NCBI GenBank assembly: GCA_016859345.1
Contig: CM029118.1
Location: 28,144,001-28,208,000 of the forward strand
Direction of reading: 5' to 3'
Source of the DNA: Istiophorus platypterus
Taxonomy: Eukaryota > Chordata > Actinopteri > Istiophoriformes > Istiophoridae
Length of the DNA stretch: 64,000 nt
In this document: in pieces, positions 34,153-46,762 of the stretch
How the letters are laid out: each line of letters begins with the position of its first letter
How positions within the stretch are numbered: the first letter of the stretch is position 1
Translations under genes and position numbers: made by a program
Notes under the pieces: model-generated
Databases searched by the model: none
Seen by the model: only the letters and a program-made list of their open reading frames with translations
Told to the model about the DNA's origin: nothing

Positions 34153-37100
34153 TCAAAACCCTGGACCAATGTTTATTCAGGGGGACCAGAATGTTCAAAT
34201 ATACTGCAGGGTCCAACAGTCTGAGAACACCTTCCCATTTGAGTGAATTGGTTTACCTCCTTAACCTTCTGTAACTTCGTTGTATATCACCAGTTGACTT
34301 CAAATTTTCTCTTGTTCTGTATTTTCAGCTTTTCAACTCTCTGCGATTCCCTATGTGTTTGTTTTCTATCAGTTTTCTCTGTCTGTCTCCACCGTCCCTA
34401 TTTTGTTTCTCTTTTTCCATTCCTCGCTTCTATACTCTTTGATCAGATGCGTTGCTATGCTGTATCCAGACAGTATGATGTATCTGGGCCAAGCAGCAGA
34501 CAACATTGCTTTGCAATGTGTGTGAGACAAAGAACAGCTTTTGTGCTGTTGGTATCATAAGTTACCTTGTGAATTGTAATGTGAAAATGCACCTATTTGT
34601 TCTCAGGGAGCTCACTTTAGGAGTTTTAGTAATCAGTTTGACATTTTGGGATTCAAGTAGAGGGGTCAGATTACCTTCCAACTCCTTATGAATCATAGCA
34701 CAGGGTCTTGAAAGATCACAGAAACTCATACTTTTAGATTACTTGTTTCCTTGGTTAAGTTCAAAATGGATATCTTTCTCAAAATGCAAATTAAAGCAAC
34801 AAATACTTTGGAATATACAGGATAAAGTAAGACGTGCACATCTATTACTATGGATGTCTTTAATAGAATAAATATGTTTGGGGGTTTAGAAGCACTAAAA
34901 TGTGGGGTTTTCATATGGCCAGTGAAAAATTACATCATCTATGAAGAGGAGAAGAAAAGTTCCCACAAACTTAGTTTGTGGACAAGGCAGAGCACAAGTG
35001 CAATGAATGTGTATCTGCGTATTTATGTATGTATGTAGCGTTTCAGTGGTAAATGGACAGTGCGCATTCATACAAGTGAAACATGGTAATGTGCCACATT
35101 TTAATGTAACAGCAGAGGTTGCAGATGATCAGATTTTTATTAGTATGATTTCTAATTCAATAAATACCACAATGTCAGGCACAGATTATCTAACCCACCC
35201 CATTATTTCAGTCGCTACACTGATTTAAATGCACAAATATAGGTCTTTTCAGGGCAGACATTGGGACTTGTCATAAAGGGAAGAGTTACAGTTATAACTA
35301 ATAACATCAATAATGGCTCATTCTAGATAAGTACTTTGAGTAAGCTGTATGAGTGAACCACTCTGCATGATATCAGGCACAGAACAGACAGCTGTTATTT
35401 TTGACATTAGTTTTACTGGTTTGTCCTGATATTCCAGGTTCTAATGTGTGCATTAGAAAGGCCTGTTAAGATTTGACTATTTCTTATTATGAAATTACCT
35501 CAGATTATCTAGTCAACAAATTATTAATATAAAAGAATATAACATTTTTTTTTAACCAAGTGCAGGGAGGTATGCACTCTCTTTGTGTGCATATTTGTGT
35601 GATCAGTATAAAAAGAGCTGGCAGTGGCCATGTGTATGTATAACACATATACACATGTGGGTGGGGGAGCAGGTTGCCTGACAAATCTTACCCTAATCAG
35701 CTCCCCTGGGACGGCGCAAGTCTGTCTGTATGCATAACAGCGTGTGTATGTACTGTATGTGCAATATTCTGAATTTATTAATATTGTGCATAGGCTACAT
35801 GTGCCACTAGGATTGTGTAAGTGTCTTATAAATATGAGGGCTCATGCTGTTTCAGAGACTCAATTCAACATGCCTCTTAAATAATTTACTATAAATGAAA
35901 GTGAAAATTTAATGAGAGAGCAGCTCTTCTCCTCTGTTTTTCCTCCTCCTTTCCCCCTCTCCTGTCCTGATGCAAATGTCCTCTCTCCTGCTAACTTAGC
36001 CTCACCATCAGCTTTGTCATCAACATTAAGATTTATGGCGCTGTAGGCTTTTTGTCTCAATACTGGAAAGCATTTGCACTTCTGTGCCCATTTCCCCATA
36101 TTTTAAAATGAATTTGGTGCCATTCAGTATTTTTACCTCCTCAGAACTGATGTTGGCCTTGAGACCCTGGTGTTAGAGTGAGAAATGTGAAATGGTCTGC
36201 TGGGAGTTTGACATATGGGCAAAAAATATATCAGTGGTTGATGAAAATATCGAGGTTACATTTTGCTGCAGTTTTTCTGATTTCAGTCACACCCTTATAA
36301 AAGCGTTTAGTAGCTCTCAGATAATAATAACACATTTTCAACCCTCGGAGGATGTTTTGGTTAGTTCTCAACATTGTGTTGCTGATGTTGTCCTTACCTT
36401 TCTAAGGTTTGCTGCCTTCTCCTGACATCTTAAGTTTTCTATCAGTCAGTAAATAAAAGCATCCCCCATGTCACTACAACCATCATTGTGATGTATCATT
36501 TGAGGCCGACTAAGGGCCATATATGATTAACAAAAAAAAGGAAAAACTTGTATATATCAGTTTTACAAGGAACAACCGAATGTCATGGGAAATTCACATG
36601 CATTTGTACAAAAATGTTATGCACAAAAATAAGGGGGGGGGGCACATAATCTCTTTGAATAAATAAATGTGAAATAACTTTGGTGACATTTCTCATGCTT
36701 ATTAGACAAAAAAAAACATATTCACAGTAATTTTACAAAATAAACACTGGTCAGTTTAGGTACTGTTACGGAAATGTATGTTTTTTAGGATATATAAGCG
36801 AGATATATTGTGTGTGTGACCGTGCTGACAGGTTGTAATGAAACAGAAAAACAGGCTCATGGTTCCTGTAGAATGCAGAATTATTTAGAGAAATCCCAAC
36901 ATTGAGGACCTCTAATTACATCTAACAAGGTTTTTTTTGTGTGGTTTTCTATGCCATATAAGCGCTGATGATTTACTTTTTCTTAATTTAGAGAACCAAT
37001 GTTATGAAGAGAACTTGATTTTTGTTTAATTTTAGAAAAGAAGAAAAGAAGAATGTTTGAAAGATGAACATACTTTTTTTGAATTGATGTTTTGTCCTTA

Positions 37101-40100
37101 TTTTACTTTTCTTTTCTTTTTTTTTTTTATTTATATTTTTATTTCTGTTTTAAATAATTAAAGTAGTGCACCGATATTTTTTCTGCTCTCAGCAGATTTC
37201 ATGCGGTTTCAGCACAACCAACGTTACGTGTACCTGGACGAAATTTGTCTCAGGTGGAACAATAAAATGTATTTTCAGTGTACTGTACTTAGCTTTAATG
37301 CAAAGGGAAAGGTCAAAAGTTTAAAGAATATCACATGTCGCCTTTTGCCCTTGTCCCAGAACTGACCTGGAAGTTGTGCTGAGTTCATTTCCTGGTTTCT
37401 GAATTAATAAACAACCTACAACCCAATGAGGGACTATGTCTATGAGGCACTCCTATGAGGAGAATTAGACCAACACAGTAACCGAACGCACAAACTACTT
37501 TTATATGCGCAGAGCCTCAGTGGAAATAAGTAAACCGAAAAATGTAAAGTACACTAATGCAAATGTCAATCAAATTAAACTGTGAGACGTTTCCTTTTCC
37601 ATCTCCCCTCATTACTTGTGAGACTGTCAGCCAGGGCTGAGTGTAACCACAAACCTGCAAGGGTGATTATTTCACCTGCGATTATTGTTTTTACTGTAGA
37701 ATCCTGAAAAGTTAAATCCATCAACGATAAGGCAGCATCACTTGTATCGAACTCGCATCCCTGATACTTTCCAAAACTGCTACACCAACGCTTCTATTTC
37801 AATACCATTTTGTTGTGAAGAAGCTACAGCCTCTCCAGTAAACATCAAGCAACATTAATGAGGAATTGTAACAAGAGGTTCTTACAGTTTGCGTATACAG
37901 AACAATCAATCATCCAACACATCAAACCCATTTTTTGTGCCCATAAATTTCCTCCAAAGTCATAGCCCTGTCTGGGGGGCTAAGACAAAAATAGGCACAC
38001 AAACGCCAGCAGAATGAATAAATTAGGTTGTGAGGTGTGGTAGTTAGTGAAATCAAGGGTGGAAATGTGGATGAGGTTGAATGATGTAGTGCAGACTGTT
38101 ATGACGTGTGAAAAAATAGCTGGAGAGGACTGTAATGTGTAAGCAAAAGAGGGAGAAAGAGATCCACACTGATCACTTGGTATTATGCATACTTAAGGAG
38201 CAATGAGTCCATGCTGCTCCATTTTTTATTGGCTATCTCTGTGAAATTACGAACCTTAGGCATATTCAATACAGCACAGGTACAGCATACACACATCAAA
38301 GCAACACACATACACACTGGAAGACTGGGTAAGGAGCATCAGTCCCCAGTAAAGACAGGGCTCAACCAGAATTCACAGATACAAAATACACTTAACTACT
38401 TATAGAACAAGAAGAAAAAAAACAAAAAATGATGGCACATAGTAACTGAGCTGCTCATTGGCTGCTCATTTAATACGACAAATGTCAAGATCATTTTCTT
38501 GAACATAAAGATGGCAAAGAAGGCCATCTCATTCTGTGCAGGCCAAGAAAGGGGTTACTCCTGCTTGTACATATACCTCAAAATGTTGCAGGGCCCAAAT
38601 ATACTAAAGCTTCTTTCTCTAAAGTTATGGTGATAATGCTTTAACTTTTTTTCAAAAAAGGTGACCGGTCTCACTACTCCCTTGACATCTGCAATCAGAT
38701 GTGGTTTGCATCTACCTGGAGCGTAAACACCTTATTCAGAGGAGCAGAGCCTTCATGTAATAAAAAGGTCGCTGTCGTTCCGATGACCAAACAAAATTTT
38801 CTGCGGCCTTCAGCAGTTCTGTTAGAGTGAACCCATCAGTGGAGAGGTTATGTAGAAACTCTTATTGCACCCAAATAAACCCAAAAGGCGCTACTCAACA
38901 ATTGCCAAAATGCTGACCTTGATGGGAGCAGCATGCAGACAAGGTGTGTCACCGCTGCCATGGCAAGCTTGTATTCAGCGTAGCCAACGATGAGCTGCAC
39001 TTTCCCCAAGCGCTCAAACAGAGAGTGTCAGGTGTTAGCTGTATATGACCAAATTGTCAAGATACATAAAACAATTGCTGCTATTTAAGCCTGACACAAC
39101 TTTGTCATGTTAATTTCTGTAATCCTACATGACAGTTGTGTACTTAATGCCGATGTGGTTTGAATCCCCCGGGTCAACTCTTTCACTCTGACTTGCTCAT
39201 AACAAATTGACACTTGAAGAGAACGTACTATAATTGCACTGACACAAAAGGTTAGATATCAGACATTATCCAGCCTCTGAGTAGTAACAGTGCAGAACAG
39301 AGCATTTATCTTCATGCCGATTTTGGGTCTCAGTAAAATGTATGTTTGTTCCTTTAAGGAAACTGCAAACATTTTTGGAAGGGTAAAATTGAAAGATACT
39401 TCTTTTTAAAAGCACACGTGTTGGCTGTCACAGCTGTAATCTAAAACTCGATGCAAAATATCTCTCACATTTCAACAGTTTGAATCAGTGGGTTTTGAAA
39501 TTTTAACCAGCTTGTAAGAAAATGCGGCTGTGCTATTGAGCTAGAACAGACTGATGCGTTTGCATGTGTGTATGTCTGCATCAAATATATGAACAGTAAT
39601 GACAATATTTTAATTAGTAATTAGAATTAGTAAAATATCGAAGTTGTTAATTGAAATCCTCTGTCTATTAAAAAGTAATCTTCAAATAATCACTTACATA
39701 TGTACAGGCATTCTGCAGATCATGCCTCTGTATGCCAGCCTGTGTGTGTGTCTTCTGAGGCTGTTGTGCTTGTGTGGGTTTCTGTGAGCATATTTTGTGT
39801 TTGTTTCTATGTGCATCTGTGTGTATAATTCTGCCTGTTGTGACGTACGTGTGTTGTCTGCGAGATGCGTCAGTAACTGGGGCAGAACTGATTGTTGCTG
39901 ATGGCTGTAGGCAAGCGCAGACCTACATTCTGCTCTGCCATACAGAGGAAGAGGAGGAGGAGGAGGTGCAGGGAGCAGGAGGGTATTAAAATTGGGGTCT
40001 CTCCTGTACTCCTCTCCCTCCTGTATATCCCCCTTTCTATGATATCCTCCCACACCCCTTTTCTTGAGCTGTCCAATCTTTGTTCCCTATTCTCTCCTCT

Positions 40101-42600
40101 GCCCTCCCTGCATCTCTTGATTTTTTTGTATGCTGTGACTCTTGACAGGCAAAAGGACTTACTCAGCACACAGAGGGGAAATGACTCTGGAAATGAGAGA
40201 GAGAAAACTGTTACTGCATGAAGAAAGAAGAAAGGTGAAAGCATATGAGATGACATAAAATGAGTTACATCAATGCAGGGGTAATATCTCACTGGTCTCA
40301 GGATAGGCTGTATAGATTGTTTTCCAATATCCCAGGATTATGGGGAGAGATGTGCATGTAACAGTTCTCTGGGTGAAGATTCATTAACAATGTGACAACA
40401 AGACACACTAACCTAAGACTTTAGATTAAGAAAGGCTTTTTTGTTTGTTTTTATTCTGTTAATTTTTTGCTCTCATCTTTTGTGAAACCAAAGTCATGAT
40501 GATTTAGTAATCAGTCACAGTCACATACAAAAATATCAAATTTACAACTGAAGCATTGTATGTGTATTACACCGAAACATCCTTCTTCTTTACCCATATC
40601 CATCATCTAATATCTGCTTCCTGTGATTATATGTTGCCACCAAATTCTGCACTGCTGGTTTTAGTTCCTCTTTGGCCAAAACAAAACATAAAGTTCTAGC
40701 TCGCGGCCTTTGAAAGAACTTCCAGCTGATGATAAATCACTTTCTTAAAAGAACAACTCGCCAGATGTCACAAATGTTAAGTTCACATATTGCAGGACAC
40801 TGTGGTGCTGAGAACTGCTCACACCTAATTTCATTGGGCAACATTAGTTGCTCAAGTTCCTTTGCTTCTTCTAAAAAGAAATGCTTTGTCATCTCATTTT
40901 ATGGTCAGCTGGCATCTGAGAAGTGTGTGTGTGTATGTGTCCACCAGAACACATTTAAAATACTACATATGAAAATGCTTTAATCTAATTATTCCAAAAA
41001 CAGTAAAGGTAAATAACTTGGTGGAAAACCTTTGATTTTTACTACTACTTGCCAGATTATAAAAATGTTCATGTCTGACAAAAATTAATCCGGTATGATA
41101 ATAATAACATAGACAAATGAGTTTGGTGTGGGGACTGAAGCCTTTAAACCATGTGTGATGAAAACATTTTAAGTTATTTCTTTTCTTTTCTGAATTATGA
41201 GAGATAACTGATGTCTGTAATCCAAAATGGTAGAAAGAAGTAGGCTGAAGTTCTCCCTTTACTGGATGTGACTCAGCCTCTGTTTGTTACACATTCATCT
41301 CTTGACACAGATGCATGTTCATTTTTAACAGCTCTGCTTCCTACACTGATGCCACAAAGGCTCAGCTTTTTCATATGTGATACACTGCAGCATGTGAATC
41401 ATCTTATTATGCTAACTCTTTAGGGCATGTAAAAATGTGATTTTAAAAACCACTGACTAATCTGCTGAGCAATTTTATGACATGCATTTCAAACACAATA
41501 AATATTATGGACCAATGGAAACTGCTTCCTTTTCCCTTTTTTATTGCTTATACTTCACTGTAGTGCCTGTGGACTCAGACTCAGCAGAGGATGTTTTGAT
41601 GCCAACTGATGAAAATATAGAACAGACATATTTCTATTCTATGCAATGACAACAGATGTAAGACTTGAAATCTTAAAAAAGTCAAAAAGTTCACTGGGTG
41701 TAATGTAAGGACATGTTTTTTTTTTCTTTTAGTCCTGACAGAGCAACAAATGCAGCTGAGACTGCATGATGGTGAATCAATAACTCACCGAAGCAGGTGG
41801 GATCATTCATGTTTGGGAATGATTCTGTTACTCACTCACTGAAAGAGGAGGAATATTATAGCTATGACCAACAGGAATGCACAAATAATCCTTAAATAGG
41901 AAGTTTGGGCTTTTTCATATGAAAGGATTATAAACATTTTACAGCCATGTGGATGTGTATCCATACATAAAGTGTATCCATACATTATTAAGCAGTCTCT
42001 TTTTCAGTATTTTGATTCAAGTGCCACAAAAAATGTGCTGATCAACTGAATTATGATAATGCATACTAGCAGTAATACTATGGACTCTTGAAGGAATGAA
42101 TGTGAACTCATAGCTAGGATGGCATAGTACAGTTCATTTGCTATGTAAATAATTTCCATTGTTTAAGATGTACTTCTACAGAAAGAAAAAACATTCTGAT
42201 GGATGCATGCGGTTATCTGCTTTAAGTGTTGTTGGATATGTTATTATAATATCTTTACCAGCTGATTTATGCAGGTGGCTGACATCTCCAGTTCAGCTTT
42301 TAACAGGTTTACATCACATTATGACAAGTAGTAAGACTAGATAACAATTAACAAAAGTATATATAACTGCAATGCAGTTGTAAGCATATAGGGACATTTA
42401 AACTTTTTTACTAATGTGTTTGTTAACAACTGTAACTCCTCCTTCGAAGCAATTGTAAAAGATAATAAATTTTAAATTTTATACATCTGTAATAATATAA
42501 ATACTTCTGCATATTTATCTTATACTATCTATTCAAAAATAATACATCTTCTTTACTCTATCCCGTGATGAAAGCCACAACATGAGGCTGAAAACTGGCG
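34153..42600. other. Long stretch without recognised gene
   Basis: Mostly AT-rich sequence with GT/TG phrases (35590-35660), a G run near 36632, poly-T (37100-37130) and scattered open frames up to 140 codons (39870-40292 minus, 39892-40221 plus) that overlap low-complexity GGA/TCC sequence and lack motifs. A minus-strand coding-like block near 38640-39020 is described under findings. Confidence 0.45.
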
Positions 42601-42949
42601 CAAAAAATGTAGTGAGTTGACCTCAAGTGAAAAGTTTATTGTAGAATTAAGTGAAATGGTCAAATCCTTGTGCAAAGACTGGGATATTAAGGATATTAAG
42701 AAAGGAATTCAAAGCTTCATCACCCCTGACTGGGACATTCCCTTTTATAATATGATTGACACCAAATTCTTCTGCACAGTCTATCCAGCTCTCCCCACAA
42801 TCAAACTCAACTCTCAAGGAGGCAGATTTTTTTTATCATGTTTAAAGAGGTAATTGTTTGTATAGAAAAACAAGCCTGTCCAGGATGGGCAGTATTAATT
42901 ATTTCAATTGTTTTTCTAAAAAAATCATGATTTTGCTGTGATTTTGGCA

Positions 42950-43605
42950 TGGACGATGGGTCTGAATACTACAGCACTCATGAGCCTTTGCTGCCTGTGA
43001 CTGGCCTGGGGCACAGGCAAAAGCAGAGCAGTAGTGAACTCAAAATGTTTTGTTGTTACAAGTGGAAACAAAACAAATCGTCATGGCCACTGATTTCACC
43101 CACAAGTGACCAGGAATTTAAAAGTGAGCTGATTTAAGCTGCAGATTGTGTTCAGTGAAAGGGAGTCTGTTGTATTCAGAGGGTGCTCAGCTCCTCCTGG
43201 AAGCAACAGGAGATAGGAGATGCCCCTGGATATTCATCCAGTCTGAGGAGAATCAGAGGGAACGTGTTGTTTGGAAGGAATGTTCAGAATCCCTCAGAGT
43301 GAAAGCTAAAGGTAAAGCTCCCTCTGAAGAACTTTCAAAGCTGCCCCAAGGAATGGATATACACAAAGCAGGCTGAATCTAAAGAGCTCTTTGGCTGTGT
43401 GAAAACCATACTCAGTAAGTTGGCTCCTGATAGGATATTTTTTATCACTCTCCTAGGAAAAGGGTTTTTTAGAATCAGCTTCATTTCATCACAAAGAAGT
43501 GATCCAGACTGTTTCAGGAGCTGATGGCACAGCTAAAAGAGCCTTTATGTGCTATGTCAGCAAATGCCACTGCCTGGGAAAGGTAGGTCATGCGTCTGTG
43601 ACTGG
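42950..43605 (+). pseudogene. Decayed eIF4G-family (MIF4G domain) fragment
   Basis: eIF4G scaffolds translation initiation, and its middle domain starts with a conserved ELFRxVRSILNKLTP motif. From 43381 this window reads KELFGCVKTILSKLAPD. After an insertion and frame change it reads FQELMAQLKEPLCAMSANATAW from 43512, which parallels the family's F-Q-x-L-M-x-Q and EP-(x)n-A-N-x-C-R-C-L segments, with nucleotide agreement over TGCCACTGCCTGG. About 27 residues between these blocks are missing. Upstream frames (42949-43137 and 43146-43376) end in stops and may derive from the same source (weak). Frameshifts, stops and deletion show it is not functional. Whether it is a retrocopy or a decayed duplicate is unclear. 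Confidence 0.55.
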
Positions 43606-44119
43606 GTGTTTTTTTATACAACTGTTTCACTAATTCACAAAGTTATGCTCCTGGAAAATTAGATAGTTTGTTGATTTTTGTAGTTCAGTGAAGCGACTAC
43701 AACCCCTGTAGCTAGCAACCATAGAAATGAGACTTTCTTTATACGTTCAGTGTTCAATGCTCCTCAAAACTGTAACAGTTTGTTTTATGAATTTAAAAAT
43801 TAGAAACATAAAAACAAAAATAAAAGTGAATGTGGCTAGTAGTGTGGCAAGCACTTTGAGTGGTTGTTAAGAAAAATACCATAGAAGTCCAGGCCATTCA
43901 TTTATCTAAAATAAGACCTTGTGCAAAAGGCTTCTGAACAATATTTCAAGCATTACTAATTATCATTATTTTTACTGGTTATCGAACACCTAGTACAGAT
44001 TAATGATAAAATAATAAAATGGTCTCAGATATTCATAACTTATTAGGTATTTTTGCATGCATGCTGTCCACAGTGAATTCTTGAATCCAGGATAGTGCAC
44101 ACTTCCTTCAATGTACATG
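43606..44119. other. Non-coding sequence between two relics
   Basis: No gene recognised. AT-rich. Confidence 0.4.
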
Positions 44120-45245
44120 ATAATGTAATCACTGAATTTCAGGAAACTATTTGACATGTACAGTTACATCTTGTGATGCAGTCCTGCAACTCTGCCACCC
44201 TCATTTGAATCTGATTGGCCTTCAGTTTTTCTGCAGCCAGTGTACTCTTTTATTAAGTATTCCACAGCTTCTTTCCCCTTATCCAGAATGGGTTTTAGGC
44301 CTTTGAGGGCATTTCTGGCAATCAGGTTAATGGTATGTGTATGAATTCTATGTTGTGGCTTGGATAGCCTTTATAATGTTAGCAGCAAACCATTTTATTT
44401 GGTTTGCTGCACTTTCCAATCTTTTGCAAGATAGCGAAGCTTTTTGACCAGGTGATCTGCTGAATTCCCTAAAATCTGCTGAATTCCCTAAATTCAAAGA
44501 AGTCCAGTAGGTGGAAGGACATGTCTAAATCGTCATTGAAGTGGTGTATTACTACCATTAATGAAATCCAACAATCTGTAGTTAAGCAAACTGCACCACA
44601 TTAGATACCTCTTCCTTCAGTGATACTACTTCTGTTGATGAATCTTTTACACTGTCTGCGATGCTGTCTTCCTCAATGGAATGGTTGGGAACATTGCTGT
44701 ATCGCTTAAATCCTTTGTTTTCCATAAGTTTGAACAGCTAGAAATTAGTGGCAGTCATTTTAGCAAGCTCTTCACCTACCTTCTCCTGTCTCAATGGAGT
44801 TATGACAGATGCTGCATAATTGTGAAAAGATGTCTGTCTTGTTTTAGGGTGTTGTGCCAATTGCTCCATGAGAGCTTGATACTTTGCCAGTCAGTGATGT
44901 AGGTTTAGTGATAGTTTCATAGGTAATGTAGATGTGTGGATGTGAAAGACAAATTGTACCTGTGGTTTTAGCAGGAGCACTAGTGCCATTGTTATCTTGG
45001 TCATTATTGGAAAGTTGTCATCTCAACTCAGGCACTTTCACTATTTGATGCTGTGTTTTCATGTGGGGGTGAATATTGTTTGCTGACCCTGCTTTGAATG
45101 TTCTGATTTGCAAATATTGCACTGCATTTCATCAGTACTTTTATGATAAAGTTCATTTAGATGCTTCTATATTTTTGAGGTTGGCTCATGCTGCATAGCT
45201 TGCCATAGCCTGCACTTGATTGGCTAAGGGGACTTCTGTCATTTT
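44120..45245 (-). mobile_element. Decayed hAT transposon with BED zinc finger
   Basis: Read on the minus strand, pieces of a ZBED-like hAT transposase appear in the right order. A BED finger CNICK...HMKTQH (about 45150-45060) is followed by an alpha-helical block with 'FKLMENKGF' (about 44735-44700), then AANIIKAIQA (about 44395-44365) from the V(T/S)DNAAN motif, then INLIARNALKGLKPILDKGK (about 44335-44275) from the C(x)AHxLNL region, and VEYLIKEYTGC. Stops and shifts occur between all blocks. The C-terminal dimerisation region was not found. Terminal repeats could not be defined. Confidence 0.75.
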
Positions 45246-46731
45246 TAGCTACCGAAACACTGCAGTGAAATTTGGACACAATGACTCATTCTGGTTTTTT
45301 TTTTTGGACATTAGTATGTATGAACATCCTGCTAATTCCTCAAAATACAGATATAAACACTGGTTATGTGCTAGATGTGATACATTCATGTGAAGAAAAA
45401 AAAGAGAAAGGGACCAGAAAAAAAGAGAAAGAAAAGAAAGAAAAAAGAGCTCCCCTCCTGACAAAAAGAGACTCTGAATGCCTTCTTAGTTTTTTTTTTT
45501 GTCTGAAAAATTACAAGCACAACAATGTGACACATTTTTCACTGAAAAAGTGCCACACGCCCTGCCAAACAAAGAGCCTGATAAACATTAGCGTAACATT
45601 CATTAAAAAGCCTTAAACACACAGTAACAGTGTGGACTGTCAAACCAGACTGTCTGGTGTTTATTCCTGCAGGTTCAGTGCTGAACCATTGACAGCCTTC
45701 ATAAAATACAGAGCCCTGACCAGATCCACTGCACTTGTGTGTTTTCTTCTTCTTTCTTCTTCCTCTTCTAATGAATAAGTTTCCACTCATTCCTTACATG
45801 ATTTGTGCAGTTAAAGGTACTAAAACAACTCTTCATGTTGATTTTATCATAAGCTATGGCATAGGCTAAGCTAAGTTGGGGGGCTTTCATTGAATTCCAT
45901 GAATCATTTTAGCTCACCAGAGGTGAATTTTTATCACACTGTGCTGTGTAGTAGAACTGTTATGGAAAAACAAAGATGAGTACAAAATTTACCTGTAGAC
46001 ATTTTTTTTTGTTTTCCAGCAAATAGGATTGTGTACTTATCATGACTTTTTGGCAATTTGTTTTATAATCACATACTATGTGAGCAATGGTCACAAGGTA
46101 AATTCCCATGGAAAGGCATAATTATCAGTTCCTATTTCTGCAACAAAGACCCTGTTGCTATGTCCCACTTTCAAGAGGACATTAAAATATGTAGATCCAT
46201 TAATTGTGTAGAAAAATGAAATTTCTAATGTTATTAGAGCAAATTGCCAGCTCCACAGTTAGGAATGCAGTGAAACCTTGTAAGATTGATTTAACCTGGC
46301 TGGAATCTGTCACTTTACCGTACACAGCTGTTAATACACCCACACTGTTTTCATGACTCTTTGAAATAGGTTTACTTTCTACACTATTCTGATCATTTTG
46401 TGGAAATGCCTTGTGGGAGATAATGAGAACTAAAGCAAGACTGTCTTGTGCCTAAACACTCGCTCTTCAGTTTCCTACCATGTCCAAGTGAACCGGTAAA
46501 TTTTAGTGGGTAGCTTGAGAGAGTGGGGAAGAACTCTAAGCATGAAAAACAAGACAGTGCATAGAATTAAGGAGACAAATAAACACACATTAATGTTTAG
46601 GTTAAGACAAGAAATGCACTGGCTATGTGATATCTATTACATCCTTACTTTTGTCAAGGTCACCATAGAGGACCAATGTAGCCACATGATCGCACTAATA
46701 TGTACACACAGAGTGCACATATGGCACCAAT

Positions 46732-46762
<31 letters not shown>

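Noticed and set aside
39694..40292. Several overlapping open frames of 109-140 codons
   Set aside because: They overlap one another on both strands across GGA/TCC-rich low-complexity sequence; no domain or splice context.
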